A stretch of DNA of 64,000 nt, taken from Rhodoferax ferrireducens (lineage in GTDB: Bacteria; Pseudomonadota; Gammaproteobacteria; Burkholderiales; Burkholderiaceae_C). Both the position numbers and the translations under genes were made by a program. The notes below the pieces were generated by a model, which made no database searches, was not told the origin of the DNA, and was given only the letters and a program-made list of their open reading frames with translations. The stretch is taken from NCBI GenBank assembly GCA_002083775.1, contig MTEI01000012.1, forward strand, positions 32,350-96,349, given 5' to 3'. This document shows, piece by piece, positions 51,511-58,407 of this stretch (the stretch's first letter is position 1; every line of letters starts with the position of its first letter).

Positions 51511-52104
51511 GTGGCGACCAAACCTGAAGCAGCCGAGGCAGAAGCCAAACCGCCCGCCAAGGTCAAGAGCAAGAAGATGTTGATCATCATCATCGCCAGC
51601 GTCGTCCTGGTGTTGCTGCTGGGAGGCGGTGGTGCGTATTTGTATATCAGCAAGCAGCGCGCCGCAGAAGCTGCGTTGGCCGAAGAAAACGGCGCCGAGC
51701 CGGCCGAGCACGCCGCAGAGGCGCATGACGGTGAAAAGGCACCGCCCGTTTATTTGCCCATGGACAACATGGTGGTGAACCTGGCCGACCCGGGTGGCGA
51801 GCGCGTGGCCCAGGTGGGCATCACCCTGGAGGTGCGCGATGCCAAAGCGTCAGACACCGTCAAAGCTTATATGCCAACCATTCGCAGCGGTGTTTTGATG
51901 CTGTTGTCGCAGCGCACCGCTGACGAGTTGTTGTCGGCAGAAGGCAAGCAAAAATTGATTGAGGATATTTTGCTGGAGGCCGCCAGACCCTATGGTGGCG
52001 GAGAAGCAGAGCCAGAGCCCGCTCCAGGCAAAAAGGTACGCAAGAAAGCCAAGGTGGACTACCCGGTGGTGGGTGTGTTGTTTTCAAGTTTGATTGTTCA
52101 GTGA
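51511..52104 (+). CDS. fliL: Flagellar basal-body protein FliL
   Basis: Single-pass membrane protein at the stator-rotor interface. It starts at GTG 51511 with AAGGAA upstream, giving 197 residues. A Lys-rich cytoplasmic N-terminus precedes the membrane segment MLIIIIASVVLVLLLGGGGA (about 28-47). An acidic linker is followed by the periplasmic domain (VYLPMDNMVVNLADPGGERV; MPTIRSGVLMLLSQRTADEL). It opens the second half of the operon, 110 bp after fliK. Confidence 0.94.
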   Translation: MATKPEAAEAEAKPPAKVKSKKMLIIIIASVVLVLLLGGGGAYLYISKQRAAEAALAEENGAEPAEHAAEAHDGEKAPPVYLPMDNMVVNLADPGGERVAQVGITLEVRDAKASDTVKAYMPTIRSGVLMLLSQRTADELLSAEGKQKLIEDILLEAARPYGGGEAEPEPAPGKKVRKKAKVDYPVVGVLFSSLIVQ

Positions 52105-52119
52105 TCCTTTGGCCTTGCC

Positions 52120-53124
52120 ATGAGTGAATCTTTCCTGTCGCAAGAAGAAGTTGACGCCCTGCTGGAGGGTGTTACCGGCGAGAGTCAAAAACTCGCTGAG
52201 GAAGTTGCCGAGAGTGGCGAGGTTCGGCCCTACAACATCTCCAGCCAGGAGCGCATCGTGCGTGGGCGTATGCCCACCATGGAAATCGTCAACGAGCGTT
52301 TTGCGCGCAACTTGCGGGTGGGGCTGTTCAACTTCATCCGCCGCAGCCCCGAGATCTCGGTCGGCCCGGTGACGGTGCAGCGTTACAGCGCGTTTTTGCG
52401 TGAACTGGCGGTGCCGACCAACTTCAATATTGTGGCCATACGGCCGCTGCGCGGCAGCGGCATGATCGTCTGTGAGCCGGCACTGGTGTTTGGTGTGATC
52501 GAGTCACTGTATGGCGGCATCGGCAAGTTCCAGACGCGCATTGAAGGGCGGGATTTTTCAGCCACCGAGCAGCGGGTGATCACCCGCCTGGTGGACGTGA
52601 TCACCGACGAGTACAAAAAAGCCTGGGTGGGCATCTACCCTCTGGAATTGGACTACCAGCGCTCGGAAATGCAACCGCAGTTTGCCAATATCGCCACGCC
52701 CAGCGAAATTGTGGTGTCGACTTCGTTCCAGCTGGAAATTGGCGAGATCACCGGCGCTATCCACTTTTGCATGCCTTATGCCACACTGGAGCCGATTCGG
52801 GATGTGCTGTACTCGTCCACGCAGGGTGACTCCGTTGAGGTGGATCGCCGCTGGGTGAATGTGCTGACGCAGGAAATTCAAGCTGCCGAGGTGGTGTTGG
52901 TGGCCGAACTGGCCCACGCGGATGCCACCGTGGAGCAACTGCTGGCCATGAAGCCAGGCGATTTCATTGAATTGGACCGCCAGCCGCGTATTCAGGCAAA
53001 AGTAGACGGTGTGCCGCTGTTTGAGTGCCAATATGGCACCCACAATGCCAAGTACGCGCTCAAGATTGACAGATGTTTGAGGAGCAATGACCTCAACTGG
53101 AAAGGTGAACGACATGGCAACTGA
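52120..53124 (+). CDS. fliM: Motor switch protein FliM
   Basis: CheY-P receptor of the switch, 334 residues. The N-terminal CheY-binding peptide is intact (FLSQEEVDALLEGVTGE). The CheC-like middle domain has NERFARNLRVGLFNFIRRSP and PLRGSGMIVCEPALVFGVIE. The C-terminal FliN-like domain ends at about residue 325. It overlaps fliN by 11 nt and lies 15 bp after fliL. Confidence 0.97.
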   Translation: MSESFLSQEEVDALLEGVTGESQKLAEEVAESGEVRPYNISSQERIVRGRMPTMEIVNERFARNLRVGLFNFIRRSPEISVGPVTVQRYSAFLRELAVPTNFNIVAIRPLRGSGMIVCEPALVFGVIESLYGGIGKFQTRIEGRDFSATEQRVITRLVDVITDEYKKAWVGIYPLELDYQRSEMQPQFANIATPSEIVVSTSFQLEIGEITGAIHFCMPYATLEPIRDVLYSSTQGDSVEVDRRWVNVLTQEIQAAEVVLVAELAHADATVEQLLAMKPGDFIELDRQPRIQAKVDGVPLFECQYGTHNAKYALKIDRCLRSNDLNWKGERHGN

Positions 53125-53548
53125 TGACAAACCTGCTGAAGACGACGGTCTGGCCGACTGGGCTGAAGCCCTGATGGAGCAAAAATCTGCTGACTCGGCG
53201 CCCGCGCCCGAGTCTGGTGGGGTGCTGTCAGAGGAGCACTCGCGGTCTTTCTCGTCATCTGGCGGCCACAGTGATGTGCCCATCAGCGACATCAACCGCG
53301 TGCTGGACATTCCGGTGCTGCTGTCGGTTGAGCTGGGCCGCACCAAGGTGCCGATCAAACACATCTTGCAGCTGGGCCAGGGCTCGGTGGTAGAGCTGGA
53401 CGCCTTGGCGGGTGAGCCGATGGATGTGCTGGTGAATGGCTACCTGATCGCTCAGGGCGAGGTGGTGGTGGTGAATGACAAGTTTGGTATCCGCCTGACC
53501 GATGTGGTGACACCTTCAGAGCGCTTGCGCCGCGTCAGCAAAGGCTAA
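53114..53548 (+). CDS. fliN: Motor switch protein FliN
   Basis: C-ring subunit, 144 residues. The start at ATG 53114 has AAGG upstream and overlaps the fliM end; the earlier in-frame ATG at 53087 adds nine residues without support. An acidic N-terminus (about 1-55) precedes the conserved domain INRVLDIPVLLSVELGRTKV, LGQGSVVELDALAGEPMDVL and VVVVNDKFGIRLTDVV. Confidence 0.96.
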   Translation: MATDDKPAEDDGLADWAEALMEQKSADSAPAPESGGVLSEEHSRSFSSSGGHSDVPISDINRVLDIPVLLSVELGRTKVPIKHILQLGQGSVVELDALAGEPMDVLVNGYLIAQGEVVVVNDKFGIRLTDVVTPSERLRRVSKG

Positions 53549-53555
53549 GGCGGTC

Positions 53556-53873
53556 ATGTTGTCCGCGTGGTTGCCGCTGGTTTTGGCAATAGCTGTCTTG
53601 GCGGCCATCCCGTTTGGGCTGAAATGGTTGCAGCGCCGCATGGGCGCGGGTGTGACCGGCACCGGGGCAACGTCAAAAGTGATTTCCGCCGTGGCGGTGG
53701 GGCCGCATCAGCGGGTGGTCACCGTGGAGGTGGGGCCGCCAGACGCGCGGGTTTGGCTCACGCTGGGTGTGACGGCGCAAAGCGTCACTTGCCTGCACAC
53801 CTCGCCAGCCGCGCCTGTTGGCGTGGCGGTGGTTCGCCTTCCAGACACGTCGGTGACTGGCCCCGGCAAGTAG
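53556..53873 (+). CDS. fliO: Flagellar export assembly protein FliO
   Basis: Small membrane protein that helps assemble the FliP ring. Length 105 residues. One hydrophobic segment is at the N-terminus (LSAWLPLVLAIAVLAAIPFG), followed by a basic stretch (LKWLQRRMG) and a beta-rich tail with VISAVAVGPHQRVVTVEVG, the FliO pattern. It lies 7 bp after fliN and 8 bp before the chosen fliP start. Confidence 0.88.
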   Translation: MLSAWLPLVLAIAVLAAIPFGLKWLQRRMGAGVTGTGATSKVISAVAVGPHQRVVTVEVGPPDARVWLTLGVTAQSVTCLHTSPAAPVGVAVVRLPDTSVTGPGK

Positions 53874-53881
53874 GCTCACCC

Positions 53882-54655
53882 ATGGCGACTTTTAAATTAC
53901 ATAGCAGGTTACGCAGTCTGCATAAGGGCTTGACGGCTATTTTGTTGTTGATTGGCCCGGCACTTGCTTTGGCGCAAAACAATGCCCAACTGCCCTTGCT
54001 GGTGGGGACGGGTAACGCGGGCATGAGTTTTTCGGTGCCGATTCAGACGCTGCTGTTTTTCACCGCGCTGTCTTTTTTGCCGGCCATTTTGCTGATGATG
54101 ACCGGGTTCACCCGCATCGTGATCGTGCTGTCGTTGCTGCGCCAGGCGCTGGGCACCCAGTCGGCGCCGCCGAATCAGGTGGTGGTGGGCTTGTCGCTGT
54201 TCCTGACGCTGTTTGTGATGGGCCCGACGCTGGACAAGGTGTATGCCGATGCCTACCTGCCCTATACCAACAACACGCTGACGTTTGAGCAGGCGCTGCC
54301 CAAGGCCGAAGCGCCGATGCGCGCGTTCATGAGCAAACAAACCCGCCAGTCGGATCTGGCGCTGTTTGTCAAATTGGCCAAACTGGATGTCAAAACCGAC
54401 GCCACCATCGCGCCTATGCGGGTGCTGATTCCGGCGTTTGTGATCAGTGAGCTGAAATCGGCGTTCCAGATCGGCTTCATGATCTTCATCCCTTTTTTGG
54501 TCATCGACATCGTGGTAGCCAGCGTGTTGATGTCTTTGGGCATGATGATGTTGTCACCGGTGCTGGTGGCGCTGCCGTTCAAGCTGATGATTTTTGTGCT
54601 GGCGGATGGCTGGAACCTGCTTATAGGTTCCCTGGCTGCCAGTTTTGTAACCTGA
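53882..54655 (+). CDS. fliP: Flagellar export gate protein FliP
   Basis: Core of the FliPQR export pore. The start at ATG 53882 gives 257 residues; the long frame upstream overlaps fliO and is not coding. A cleavable signal peptide is likely (GLTAILLLIGPALALA-QNNAQ). The conserved FliP blocks are FLPAILLMMTGFTRIVIVLS, RQALGTQSAPPNQVVVGLSL and FQIGFMIFIPFLVIDIVVAS. fliQ follows 10 bp later. Confidence 0.96.
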   Translation: MATFKLHSRLRSLHKGLTAILLLIGPALALAQNNAQLPLLVGTGNAGMSFSVPIQTLLFFTALSFLPAILLMMTGFTRIVIVLSLLRQALGTQSAPPNQVVVGLSLFLTLFVMGPTLDKVYADAYLPYTNNTLTFEQALPKAEAPMRAFMSKQTRQSDLALFVKLAKLDVKTDATIAPMRVLIPAFVISELKSAFQIGFMIFIPFLVIDIVVASVLMSLGMMMLSPVLVALPFKLMIFVLADGWNLLIGSLAASFVT

Positions 54656-54665
54656 GGGGCAAGCC

Positions 54666-54935
54666 ATGAATGCGCAAATGGTGCTGACCATCGGGCACGA
54701 CGCCCTGATCATGATGCTGATGGTGTCGGCCCCGGTGCTGGGGGTGATTCTGGTGGTGGGGCTGCTGATCAGCCTGTTCCAGGCGGTGACGCAGATCAAC
54801 GAGGCCACACTGGCTTTTGTGCCGAAATTGATCGCCGCCATGGCGGTATTCGCGCTGGCCGGGCCGTGGATGCTGACCACTCTGGTGGAGTACATCCGGC
54901 GCACCATCGAGTCCATTCCCTCAGCGGTGATGTAA
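54666..54935 (+). CDS. fliQ: Flagellar export gate protein FliQ
   Basis: Two-helix membrane subunit of the export pore, 89 residues, the exact family size. The segments are ALIMMLMVSAPVLGVILVVG (with LLISLFQAVTQINEATLAFV) and ALAGPWMLTTLVEYIRRTIE. It lies between fliP and fliR as in nearly all flagellar operons. Confidence 0.97.
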   Translation: MNAQMVLTIGHDALIMMLMVSAPVLGVILVVGLLISLFQAVTQINEATLAFVPKLIAAMAVFALAGPWMLTTLVEYIRRTIESIPSAVM

Positions 54936-54949
54936 CCCTGGCGCAGGCC

Positions 54950-55717
54950 GTGATCACCTTCACTGAAGCGCAGTTGACAGCCTGGCTGTCGCCCCTGATC
55001 TGGCCGTTTTTACGCACCCTGGCCGTTTTTACGTCGGCGCCGGTGCTGTCGTCCAAGGCGTTTCCGGTGCGCGCCCGTATCGGGCTGGCATTTTTTGTGG
55101 CGCTGGCGGCACAGCCCACCTTGGGTCTGCAACCGGTGATCAGTATCACTGACAACGGTGCGTTGGGCGCGGTGATCCAGCAGGTGGGTGTTGGGCTGGC
55201 GATTGGTTTCGCCATTCGGGTGGTGTTTGCGGCGGTGGAACTGGCGGGCGAGGTGGTGGGTTTTCAGATGGGGCTGAGTTTTGCCTCGTTTTTTGACCCG
55301 TCGATCGGTTCGCAGGCGAGTGCCGTCGGGCGGTTTTTCAGCCAGATGACGCTGTTCATGTTTGTCGTGATGAATGGCCACCTGCTGGTGTTGATGGCGG
55401 TGATCAAGAGTTTCCAGAACTTCCCGGTAGACCAGAACTTTCTGGAGGCCCTGAAGCAGATGAAGATGCTTGATTTGGGCGTGGATCTGTTTGCCAGCGG
55501 TTTATGGATTGCCCTGCCCATGGTTGGCATGTTGCTATTTGCCAATCTGGCGCTGGGCATTGTGTCGCGGGTGGCGCCGCAGATGAATATTTATGCCATC
55601 GGCTTCCCGGTGACCCTGTCGGTGGGGTTGATTGGCATGGCCGCCACCTTGCCCATGCTGGACGAGCCGGTGATGGCGCTGATGCAGCGTGCCATTGACG
55701 TTTTTGCCATCAAATAG
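54950..55717 (+). CDS. fliR: Flagellar export gate protein FliR
   Basis: Third subunit of the export pore. I chose the GTG at 54950, whose translation (VITFTEAQLTAWLSPLIWPF) fits the usual FliR start; the frame is open further upstream through the fliQ end. Length 255 residues with several hydrophobic segments and the FliR blocks GEVVGFQMGLSFASFFDPSI and ALPMVGMLLFANLALGIVSR. It ends the fliF-R operon; a convergent regulator gene follows 9 bp later. Confidence 0.92.
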   Translation: MITFTEAQLTAWLSPLIWPFLRTLAVFTSAPVLSSKAFPVRARIGLAFFVALAAQPTLGLQPVISITDNGALGAVIQQVGVGLAIGFAIRVVFAAVELAGEVVGFQMGLSFASFFDPSIGSQASAVGRFFSQMTLFMFVVMNGHLLVLMAVIKSFQNFPVDQNFLEALKQMKMLDLGVDLFASGLWIALPMVGMLLFANLALGIVSRVAPQMNIYAIGFPVTLSVGLIGMAATLPMLDEPVMALMQRAIDVFAIK

Positions 55718-55726
55718 ACGGCGTGG

Positions 55727-56356
55727 TCAGACCAGTCCGTTGCGGATGGCGTACACCGTCAGTTCAGCGTTGTTGGTGAGTTTGAGCTTTTCCAGCACCC
55801 GCGCGCGGTAAACGCTGACGGTTTTGGGGCTCAGCATGAGTTCTTCGGCAATGTCCGACAAGCGCTTGCCGGAGGCGATTTTCAGCAGGGTTTGCAGCTC
55901 GCGTTCGGACAAACTGGCATGCAGGCTGGTGTTCTCGGAAGCGTTGAGGTTGTCGACCAGCATTTGCGCCACGTTGGCATTGACGTATTTGCGCCCCTGG
56001 GCCACGGTACGCACGGCGGTCACCAAGTCAGCCGGATCACCCGCCTTGTTCAGGTAGCCCTGCGCGCCAGCTTTCAGGCAGCGAATGGCATATTGGTCTT
56101 CGGGGAACATGGACACCATCAGGACCTTGATGGGGGAGTCCACCTCCCGCAGGCTGGCCAGCACTTCGAGACCACTGCGCCCCGGCAGGTTGATGTCGAG
56201 CACCAGCACCTCACACGGGTGGGTTCGCAGGGCGTCGCGCACTTCCGAGTACGACCCGGCTTCCGCCACCACCTGGATGTCGACCGCCTCGTCCAGCGTG
56301 TCCTTGATACCGCGCCTGATCATGGCATGGTCGTCGCACAAAATAACGCGAATCAT
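55727..56356 (-). CDS. NarL/FixJ-family response regulator
   Basis: A 209-residue DNA-binding regulator. The receiver domain (1-120) has acidic residues in VILCDDHAMIRRG, the phospho-acceptor Asp in VLVLDINLPGRSGLEVLASL and Lys in AQGYLNKAGD. The LuxR-type helix-turn-helix is LSERELQTLLKIASGKRLSD with SPKTVSVYRARVLEKLKL. It overlaps the upstream kinase gene by 4 nt, so the two form a pair. Its target genes cannot be read here; its place between fliR and the che operon suggests a link to motility. Confidence 0.9.
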   Translation of the reverse strand: MIRVILCDDHAMIRRGIKDTLDEAVDIQVVAEAGSYSEVRDALRTHPCEVLVLDINLPGRSGLEVLASLREVDSPIKVLMVSMFPEDQYAIRCLKAGAQGYLNKAGDPADLVTAVRTVAQGRKYVNANVAQMLVDNLNASENTSLHASLSERELQTLLKIASGKRLSDIAEELMLSPKTVSVYRARVLEKLKLTNNAELTVYAIRNGLV

Positions 56357-57468
56357 GGGGTTTGCCGCTCCTGTGTCATGGGTTGGTCAGCATCAAGGGG
56401 AATCGACAGGGTAATGGATGTGCCGAGCCCTTTTGGGGAACTGATGTCCAGCCAGCCACCGACCGTCTTGGCGCGTTCCTTGAGCCCATTCAGGCCAAAT
56501 CCGCCTTCCTTGGGCTGGGTGCTGTCGGTGATGCCTTGCCCGTTGTCGGCTATTTCGAGGGTCAGAAAGTGCGCATCGCCTGCCAGATCAATTTTGACCT
56601 GCGTGCATTGGGCGTATTTGCCGGCATTGGTGAGCGCTTCCTGGGCCGTTCTGTAGGCGGTCAACTGGATCGCTTTGGGGAGGTGCTCGCTGTGCATTTG
56701 GGCCCTGATCTGGGTAGCAATGCCGGTGCGGCGCGAGAAACTGTCGCCCAGCCAATGAATAGCGGCAACCAGGCCCTGGTCCAGAATCGCTGGACGCAGG
56801 TTCATCATGATGCGCTGGCTGGCTTCTACCGCGTGCTGCAGCATGTCGGTCGCGGCGCTCACATGCGTGCGGGTGTCAGCGTCGTTGGCGTGGCGGCCTA
56901 TCCAGGCCAGGTCAAACCGGATGGCCGCCAGGGAACCGCCGATGTCGTCGTGGATTTCGCGGGCGATGGCCGCACGCTCCTGCTCGATCGTGATCTGGAG
57001 TTGTTCGGCAAAGCTCGCCAGCTGCTTTTGTGACTGTGCCAGCTCCGCATCGGCCTGTTCGCGGGCCAGGACGATATGGTGCATTTCAATAGCGCGCTGC
57101 GTGACGTGGCGAAGTTTGGACAGGTCTTCCTTGGGCAGATAATCACTGATGCCTGCCTGAATGGCCTGCACGGCAGCGGTTTCCCCGATAGCGCCAGAGA
57201 GCAGGATGAACGGCAAGCGGACAGCCAGACCCTTCATGGATTGCCAGGCATCCAGAGCGGTAAAACCGGGCAGGCGGTAATCTGCCAGTACCACGTCAAA
57301 GTTTTTCTGGGCCAAAGCTGCCTCAAAGGCCTCCAGATTTTCAACGTGCACCATCTCCAGTGGCTCGCCCGACTTTTGGAATTCACGCCTGACCAGCAGG
57401 TGGTCATGTACGGAGTCCTCCAGATGGAGGACCCGCAAGGGGGCGTGTTTTTGATCGTCGTTGGGCAT
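56353..57468 (-). CDS. Hybrid sensor kinase: receiver domain followed by HisKA_3 and HATPase
   Basis: A 371-residue cytoplasmic protein with no membrane segment. The N-terminal receiver (about 1-130) has LHLEDSVHDHLLVRREF and the phospho-acceptor Asp in FDVVLADYRLPGFTALDAW. The kinase has the NarX-type phosphorylation site AAIAREIHDDIGGSLAAIRF (His about 173), then the ATPase domain with LEIADNGQGI and GGFGLNGLKERAKTVGGWLD. Receiver-first kinases of this kind act with a separate input kinase or as intermediate relays. The response regulator gene overlaps its end by 4 nt. Confidence 0.9.
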   Translation of the reverse strand: MPNDDQKHAPLRVLHLEDSVHDHLLVRREFQKSGEPLEMVHVENLEAFEAALAQKNFDVVLADYRLPGFTALDAWQSMKGLAVRLPFILLSGAIGETAAVQAIQAGISDYLPKEDLSKLRHVTQRAIEMHHIVLAREQADAELAQSQKQLASFAEQLQITIEQERAAIAREIHDDIGGSLAAIRFDLAWIGRHANDADTRTHVSAATDMLQHAVEASQRIMMNLRPAILDQGLVAAIHWLGDSFSRRTGIATQIRAQMHSEHLPKAIQLTAYRTAQEALTNAGKYAQCTQVKIDLAGDAHFLTLEIADNGQGITDSTQPKEGGFGLNGLKERAKTVGGWLDISSPKGLGTSITLSIPLDADQPMTQERQTP

Positions 57469-57541
57469 GATTGGCGCTATGATTGTCCGCAGGTTTGATT
57501 CTGCTTGTTTTAAGGTGTCCTGAGCGGAGATTCCATAGCAA

Positions 57542-57982
57542 ATGTCACTTCAGCCAACATTTTCAACCCCGACCGTGGCTTTGCCAGTGATGCTGGTGGC
57601 CGAGGTTCAGGATTCGTTGCTGGTGGTTGTGCATGACTTGAAGCGGCTCGACGGCCTGCTTGCGAATACGATGGAAAACTTGATGCAACGCTTTACCGCA
57701 GCAAGTGCGGATCTGTCTGATCCAAGCTTGTCGGCGATGCGAGAGTTGGAGGGTGTTCGCGCGACGCTGCATGCAGCGGTGACCGAGTTGCAGTTTCAGG
57801 ACATGGCCTCGCAGCTCATTGTGCATACCTCGAAAATTCTGCAGGGCTGTGCTTACCGCCTGGCCTCGGATTCCATGGGCTCAGAGGACGGTGAGGCTGT
57901 GCCGTTTGTGGAAGACGTGCCGGATCGCCCCAATCCGGTGACCCAGGACGAAATGCAGGCGGGATCAATCGAGCTATTTTGA
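57542..57982 (+). CDS. Small helical protein with a CheZ-type DxxxQ motif, first gene of the che operon
   Basis: A 146-residue protein of no clear family, upstream of and 17 bp from the second cheY. Most of it looks helical (EVQDSLLVVVHDLKRLDGLL; SAMRELEGVRATLHAAVTEL). It contains LQFQDMASQLIVH, in which D87 and Q91 have the same DxxxQ spacing as the catalytic residues of CheZ (QDFQDLTGQV in E. coli). The C-terminus is acidic and ends SIELF. This suggests a CheY-binding or phosphatase role, by motif and neighbourhood only. Canonical cheZ is present elsewhere (16555). Confidence 0.6.
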   Translation: MSLQPTFSTPTVALPVMLVAEVQDSLLVVVHDLKRLDGLLANTMENLMQRFTAASADLSDPSLSAMRELEGVRATLHAAVTELQFQDMASQLIVHTSKILQGCAYRLASDSMGSEDGEAVPFVEDVPDRPNPVTQDEMQAGSIELF

Positions 57983-57999
57983 TATTGTTGGAGTTACCC

Positions 58000-58362
58000 A
58001 TGCCTGTCATTCTCACCGTTGATGATTCGCCATCCATGCGCAAGATGGTGTCATTTACCTTGATCGGTGCTGGCTATCAAGTTATTGAGGCGGTTGACGG
58101 CGTGGATGCCTATGAAAAAGCGCAGCACCAAGCCTTTGATCTGGTGCTGACAGACCAGAACATGCCCCGCATGGACGGTCTGGGCCTGACGCGCAAGCTG
58201 CGTGAACATCCTCATTTCAAAACAGTGCCGATCCTGATGCTGACCACAGAATCGAGCGATCTCATGAAGCAGGCTGGTCGGGCGGCTGGCGCTACCGGAT
58301 GGCTGGTCAAGCCGTTTGACCCGGGTCGGCTGATCGAAGTGATCAAAAAGGTCATCAAGTAG
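58000..58362 (+). CDS. CheY-like response regulator (second copy)
   Basis: Single-domain receiver of 120 residues, starting at ATG 58000 with GGAG 6 nt upstream. The acidic pair is in ILTVDDSPSMRKMVSF, the phospho-acceptor Asp in LVLTDQNMPRMDGLGLTRKL, Thr in LMLTTESSDL and Lys in WLVKPFDPGRLIEVIKK. It is closer to the CheY-type regulators found next to cheA in environmental proteobacteria than to motor CheY, and it follows the DxxxQ protein. Probably CheA-phosphorylated; whether it binds FliM or acts as a phosphate sink is unknown. Confidence 0.93.
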   Translation: MPVILTVDDSPSMRKMVSFTLIGAGYQVIEAVDGVDAYEKAQHQAFDLVLTDQNMPRMDGLGLTRKLREHPHFKTVPILMLTTESSDLMKQAGRAAGATGWLVKPFDPGRLIEVIKKVIK

Positions 58363-58407
58363 CGGCGTTTTTTGCCAGTTCAAAACATTCGATTTTTGGA
58401 GATGGAT

